This document shows positions 60,518-64,000 of a stretch of 64,000 bases of DNA, in pieces. The stretch is from Ralstonia pickettii (GTDB lineage: Bacteria > Pseudomonadota > Gammaproteobacteria > Burkholderiales > Burkholderiaceae). Made by a program: the position numbers and the translations under genes. The DNA is taken from the NCBI RefSeq assembly GCF_000607165.1, contig NZ_JFZG01000008.1:310001-374000 (forward strand). The letters are read 5' to 3'. Each line of letters begins with the position of its first letter. The first letter of the stretch is position 1. The notes beneath the pieces are model-generated. The model had not been told where the DNA came from. It worked only from the letters and a program-made list of their open reading frames with translations, and did no database searches.

Positions 60518-60760
60518 ATGACCCGAGCACAATGGATGGTGGCTGCCGCAATGGCCGCGCTGTGCACCGTTTCGCTGTCGGCGCAGGCCAAGGGCGGGAA
60601 CGCCGGTGGCGGCTCTGCTGCACATATGAGCAGCCACGGCATGTCCAACACCAACGGCCCGGACAGCATGGACCGCGATAAAGGCAAGGCGCGTGCGGCA
60701 GACCGTGCGCATCAACATGGCAAATCCACGCAGCACAAGCGCGCGGGCAAGGGCAAGTAA
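60518..60760 (+). CDS. Small exported basic protein
   Basis: AAGGAGG precedes ATG 60518. The 80-residue product has a signal peptide (MVAAAMAALCTVSLSAQA) and a Gly/Ser/His then Lys/Arg-rich mature part (HMSSHGMSNTNGPDSMDRDK). It is periplasmic; the role is unknown. A terminator follows directly. Confidence 0.7.
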   Translation: MTRAQWMVAAAMAALCTVSLSAQAKGGNAGGGSAAHMSSHGMSNTNGPDSMDRDKGKARAADRAHQHGKSTQHKRAGKGK

Positions 60761-60780
60761 GCGCCGCAACGCAGCAAAGA

Positions 60781-60810
60781 AAAAGCCGGTCACGCTGACC
60801 GGCTTTTTTG
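60781..60810 (+). terminator. Rho-independent terminator
   Basis: AAAAGCCGGTCA-CGC-TGACCGGCTTTTTT, 20 bp after the stop of the small exported protein gene. Confidence 0.9.
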
Positions 60811-60834
60811 TTGCGCGAGTACGAAGTCAACGGC

Positions 60835-60984
60835 TCAGCAATTGCCCTTCTTCGCCTGTCCCGGCGGGCAGAAGCCATTGCCCGGGCCGCCTTGTGGGCG
60901 CATGACGGGGCCATCGTCGGGCAGATAGACACAACCGCCCAGCAGCGATGCGCCCAAAGACAGGATGAGGATGATGTTCTTCAT
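60835..60984 (-). CDS. 49-residue lipoprotein
   Basis: ATG 60984 opens MKNIILILSLGASLLGGC, a complete lipoprotein signal with lipobox LGGC. A 31-residue mature part with Pro/Gly runs and three cysteines follows (VYLPDDGPVM, GFCPPGQAKKGNC). The membrane anchor and Cys spacing support a real small gene. Confidence 0.7.
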   Translation of the reverse strand: MKNIILILSLGASLLGGCVYLPDDGPVMRPQGGPGNGFCPPGQAKKGNC

Positions 60985-61024
60985 TGTGTGGTGAGGGGCG
61001 GGCTCCGCCCCCCTTTTTCCCTGG

Positions 61025-62200
61025 TTAGAAACTGAAGTTGACCCCGGTCTGGCTGCCGGCCGAAACGTTGACCGGATTGCTCAGCGTGGTGCCCGATGCA
61101 CTGGTGGCCTGGACCGAATACTGGCCCGCCGATGCCGACACTGCCGACAGCGCGATCGGCAGCGTCGCGCTGTACGTGCCGACCAACGGTGCGGCCGCGG
61201 GCAACGCCAGCGAGTACGCGCCGGTATCGAGGTTGGCATTGGCCGAGGTGATCTCGTACGACACCGAGTTCACCGTCTGCAGCGCGCGCAGCGTGGCCTG
61301 CGCCGATGCGGTCGCCGTGCCGGAGGCGGTATTGGTGGTGGAGGCCGGCAGCGTGATCGGCGCGCCGGTGGTGGAAACCGTGGTCGTCGTGCTGGCCGTG
61401 ACAGGCACGGTGCGGATGATGCCCGTGGCGTGGCCGGTCGGCTGTGCGTTGTCCACGATCACCACGTCATAAGCGCCATTGGTGCTGCTCTGCACCAGCG
61501 GCGACAGCACAAACTTGCCCGTGGAGTCCGCCACCGTGCCGCGGATGACCTGGCCGTTCTGCTCGGCATAGACCGTAGCGCCGGCCTGTGCGGCGGGCAC
61601 GTAGCCGGTAATCGAACCGCTCACGACCGTAGGCGTTGCCGTAACGACAGGCTTGAGGCTGTAGCCGCCATTGCCCTGCTGCACGATCGATTTGCAGGCG
61701 TTGAAATCCAGCACCAGATCGACCAGCGTGTTGGGCTGCACCGTGAAGGGCTGGATGATCTTGTAGCCGCTCTGCGTGCCACTGGGAGTGGCCAGCGCCT
61801 GCTCGGTCGACGAGCCAGTGACCACCACGGAATTGGCCAGCGTGTTGCCCTGATTGGGAGACAGCACCAGGCGCAACTGCTGATATTGCCCGGCGGGCAG
61901 CGGGGCCGTACCGAGGTCAGTCAGCACGCCGTTGGTGAGCGATAGCAGATCGACCTTCTGCGGTGTGGCCAACGCGATGTCGGTCCAGCCGGCGTCGGTG
62001 TCGGCGGCCGACGCGCTGGCGTTCACGCGCACCTTGTTGACCGTGACGTAGACGTGATCAAAGCCGCAGGACGGTGCGTCCGTCATCGAGACATGGAGGG
62101 TGCCCGTGCCGGCATCCGTACCGCCATCCCCGCCGCCGCATGCTGCGATGAGGAACGGCAGAGGCAATGCAAGCAGGATGTTCCGATAAGTTGTTCTCAT
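61025..62200 (-). CDS. DUF4382-type lipoprotein
   Basis: The 391-residue product has a lipoprotein signal (LPFLIAAC then GGGDGG). A DUF4382 domain follows (GTLHVSMTDAPSCGFDHVYVTVNKVRV, LPAGQYQQLRLVLSP, PNTLVDLVLDFNACKSIV). Beta-sandwich, carboxypeptidase-regulatory-like and Thr/Ala-rich segments complete it. GGAG precedes ATG 62200. It is probably at the outer membrane; the function is unknown. Confidence 0.8.
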   Translation of the reverse strand: MRTTYRNILLALPLPFLIAACGGGDGGTDAGTGTLHVSMTDAPSCGFDHVYVTVNKVRVNASASAADTDAGWTDIALATPQKVDLLSLTNGVLTDLGTAPLPAGQYQQLRLVLSPNQGNTLANSVVVTGSSTEQALATPSGTQSGYKIIQPFTVQPNTLVDLVLDFNACKSIVQQGNGGYSLKPVVTATPTVVSGSITGYVPAAQAGATVYAEQNGQVIRGTVADSTGKFVLSPLVQSSTNGAYDVVIVDNAQPTGHATGIIRTVPVTASTTTTVSTTGAPITLPASTTNTASGTATASAQATLRALQTVNSVSYEITSANANLDTGAYSLALPAAAPLVGTYSATLPIALSAVSASAGQYSVQATSASGTTLSNPVNVSAGSQTGVNFSF

Positions 62201-62381
62201 GGTTGTCTCCTCAGTTTGGGGGGGTGCCCGAAGCATAGTCCTGGCCGTGGCACGCACTTTGGTCGATTTGAAACCAATCGTAACGCCGCAGGGGTGAGTG
62301 CGGTCTCACCCATTTGGGTTGCAAACGCTTGCGGTGCGCAGAAGATATTGCGGCGCGCGATCGGGCACTGCCGATCGTGTG

Positions 62382-63554
62382 TCAGCGATGCAGCAGCGGA
62401 TACAGCCCCAAGCCAAGCAACGCAGCCCCCGCCACGATCACCGGCTCGGGCAGCTTTTTGAACCTCACCAGCAGCAACACTGTGGCCACGGCCAAGAGCG
62501 CCGTCGGCACATCGACGATCGAGCGCTTGGCCAGGACGATTACCGCGCCGGTAATGGCACCCACGGCCGCTGCTGTTACGCCATCGACAAAGGCCAGGAT
62601 GGCGGGCAGCTTGCCGTACTTCTTGAAGTACGGCGCCGGCAGGATGGTGAACAGGTAGCACGGCAGAAACGTGCCAAGCGCGGCCACACACGCGCCGGGC
62701 AGGCCCGCCACCAGGTAGCCGATAAAGCCGACGGTGATGACCACCGGGCCGGGCGTGATCATCGCCACGGCCACCGCGTCGACGAACTGCTTGTCGTTGA
62801 GCCAGTGGTGCCCTGTGACCACGCCGCCGTAAAGGAACGGCACGATGGCGAGCCCCGAGCCAAATACGAACGCCCCGGCCTTGGCGAAGAACGCGCCAAG
62901 CTGCGCAAGCAAGGGCCAATCGATCGTGCCGAGCAAACCGCTGGCCGCTGCCACGGGTGTGACGGCAACCGCGTTCATGCGGCCCTGGCGCAGCCACTTG
63001 GGCGGCGCGCGCCAGAACCACACCAGAACGCCGGCCGCCAGGAAGAGCCACGCCACTTCGGATTCAGTCACCACCGTCACTGCCGCTAGCAGCAGGTAGA
63101 CGGCCCACAACAGCTTGTCTTTGCCGACGCTCTTGGTGGTGAGTTTGTGCGCGCTGATGGCGATGATGCCGATCACTGCCGCGCCCACGCCGTAGAACAC
63201 CGACTGCATCCACGTCAGGCCGCCAAAGCGGACATAGGCCCAGCCCAGCGCCACCACCATCAAGAACGAGGGCAGCACGAAGGCAATGCCGACCAGCGTG
63301 GCGCCGACGATGCGGTAGTGAACGTAGCCGAGGTAGATGGCCAGTTGCGCGGCCAGCGGCCCCGGCGCGAGCTGGGCGAGCGCGAGGCCTTCCTTGTAGT
63401 CGGCCTCGGTGATCCAGTGGCGTGTTTCCACCAGGTCGCGGCGCATGTAGCCAGCCAGCGCAACGGGGCCACCAAAGCCCAATGCGCCAAGCCGGAGGAA
63501 ATACAGGACCAGCTGCCGCAGCGTGTAGGTGGGGCGTTCGGGGGCAATGTTCAT
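62382..63554 (-). CDS. chrA: Chromate transporter ChrA
   Basis: The 390-residue product has two homologous halves of about six helices each, with FLRLGALGFGGPVALAGYM and FFAKAGAFVFGSGLAIVPFL, the CHR-domain signatures, and QLAPGPLAAQLAIYLGY / MITPGPVVITVGFIGYL. It exports chromate. ChrB lies directly upstream, 26 bp away. Confidence 0.93.
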   Translation of the reverse strand: MNIAPERPTYTLRQLVLYFLRLGALGFGGPVALAGYMRRDLVETRHWITEADYKEGLALAQLAPGPLAAQLAIYLGYVHYRIVGATLVGIAFVLPSFLMVVALGWAYVRFGGLTWMQSVFYGVGAAVIGIIAISAHKLTTKSVGKDKLLWAVYLLLAAVTVVTESEVAWLFLAAGVLVWFWRAPPKWLRQGRMNAVAVTPVAAASGLLGTIDWPLLAQLGAFFAKAGAFVFGSGLAIVPFLYGGVVTGHHWLNDKQFVDAVAVAMITPGPVVITVGFIGYLVAGLPGACVAALGTFLPCYLFTILPAPYFKKYGKLPAILAFVDGVTAAAVGAITGAVIVLAKRSIVDVPTALLAVATVLLLVRFKKLPEPVIVAGAALLGLGLYPLLHR

Positions 63555-63580
63555 GGGCTACCTGCGATGGGTGACTGCGG

Positions 63581-64000
63581 TCATGTTTTCCGGCCGCTGG
63601 AAAAATGCACATACAACGAATCGAGCACGGTGCCGATCTCTGCGAGCAAGGCGTCGTCGTCCGTCAGCCGCTTGCGGGCGCCCGCCAGGATCGCCTCGAA
63701 CCCGCCGGCTTCCGGCGTGGCCGCGCCGCCCACGTCGAGCGCATGCACCATGGCGCCCAGGCGCGCGAGCCCGGCGTCGTCATCGAGCCCAAAGCTGGCG
63801 ATGAGCACCTCAAACGAGACGCGCTCGCCAACATGCGTGAACGCTGCGCCATCAAAGTCGAAGCCGAGTGCGTCGGCAGGGCAATCGGACGGGCTGTCGA
63901 GCCACAGGAACCGCGCGTGCGGATCGATGAAGCGGTGGATGAGCCAGGCGCTGGCAACGCGGTCCACCCATAAGTGCCGGCGTGTTGCCCACAGGCGGCC
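63581..64000 (-). CDS. chrB: Chromate resistance protein ChrB, 5' end outside the window
   Basis: The visible 139 codons read RLWATRRHLWVDRVASAWLI, then HRFIDPHARFLW and FTHVGERVSFEVLIASFGLDDDAGLARLGAMVHALD, the ChrB C-terminal domain. The reading frame continues past the right edge, so the apparent ATG at 63967 is internal. ChrB regulates or supports chromate export by the ChrA encoded next. Confidence 0.88.
   Translation of the reverse strand, partial: GRLWATRRHLWVDRVASAWLIHRFIDPHARFLWLDSPSDCPADALGFDFDGAAFTHVGERVSFEVLIASFGLDDDAGLARLGAMVHALDVGGAATPEAGGFEAILAGARKRLTDDDALLAEIGTVLDSLYVHFSSGRKT

Noticed and set aside
60995-61020. Hairpin GGGGCGG-GCT-CCGCCCC followed by CCTTTTT
   Set aside because: It is oriented to the plus strand, where no upstream transcript lacks a terminator; it could be real, but nothing requires it.
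1-64000. tRNA and rRNA genes
   Set aside because: I saw no cloverleaf or rRNA-like sequence in the window on reading both strands.

Overview
The window looks like a chromosomal stretch of a high-GC betaproteobacterium of the order Burkholderiales, most probably a Ralstonia. This is inferred from base composition, the trimeric-porin and TorF-type proteins, the rcnRA, kdpFABC, nsrR-hmp and ars/chr gene content, and the repeat types. It is mostly housekeeping-accessory DNA: seven LysR, MocR, HTH or Rrf2 regulators beside their targets, several transporters, and metal and nitrosative-stress defence. Short lower-GC islands interrupt it.

Layout. 0-2.5 kb: a LysR regulator, a glyoxalase-like protein and a small gene under a C4-type antisense RNA leader. 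2.5-4.7 kb: a type VI secretion (T6SS) cargo operon made of a PAAR protein, a Tae4 amidase and two membrane proteins. 4.8-10 kb: small stress and exported proteins, a DMT exporter and the rcnR/rcnA nickel-cobalt system with its operator. 10-18.8 kb: LysR regulators, tam, allE, argC, an MFS pump and a MocR regulator. 18.9-22.1 kb: nitric oxide defence (nnrS, hmp, nsrR). 22.1-24.4 kb: a decayed island with an hsdS remnant, dinD and a frameshifted DUF2795 gene. 24.6-37.6 kb: a PHP lipoprotein, a two-component system with a periplasmic binding protein and a porin, thioesterase and isochorismatase-fold enzymes, a regulator/MFS pair, an aquaporin, and NarL-type and EAL-type response regulators. 37.6-38.5 kb: a gene-free block with small-RNA signatures. 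38.5-48.9 kb: metQ, then kdpD, an inserted ~590-bp inverted-repeat element, kdpC-B-A-F, a further small membrane ORF and a porin. 49-51.97 kb: a low-GC module with a DUF6402-type candidate T6SS effector. 52.1-52.9 kb: a minisatellite and a second C4-type cassette. 53-57 kb: a hydrolase and an arsR-arsI-arsC-acr3 operon. 57.1-57.4 kb: an origin-like DnaA-box cluster. 57.4-62.2 kb: small exported proteins and lipoproteins. 62.4-64 kb: chrA and the start-truncated chrB.

The most unusual content is the pair of C4-type antisense-RNA cassettes (minus strand about 2.5-1.8 kb, plus strand 52.3-52.9 kb). Each has a TATAAT box, a covarying hairpin, two target blocks, an antisense RNA core closed by a GGCGGGCC/GGCCCGCC stem and carrying complements of those blocks, and the same two blocks again next to the ribosome binding site of a small conserved gene. 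The two cassettes keep the architecture but use different pairing words, so they should be mutually orthogonal, and they control paralogous proteins of unknown function. Both lie beside T6SS cargo modules. Other points worth attention are an anti-Shine-Dalgarno small RNA with its own promoter and terminator, a DnaA-box/TAG-repeat cluster with no initiator gene nearby, an unannotated 41-residue membrane ORF coupled to kdpF, kdpD without an adjacent kdpE, and direct repeats typical of response-regulator sites upstream of the porin-kdp block.

All positions and motifs were read by eye. Family assignments rest on recognised motifs, not on database searches.
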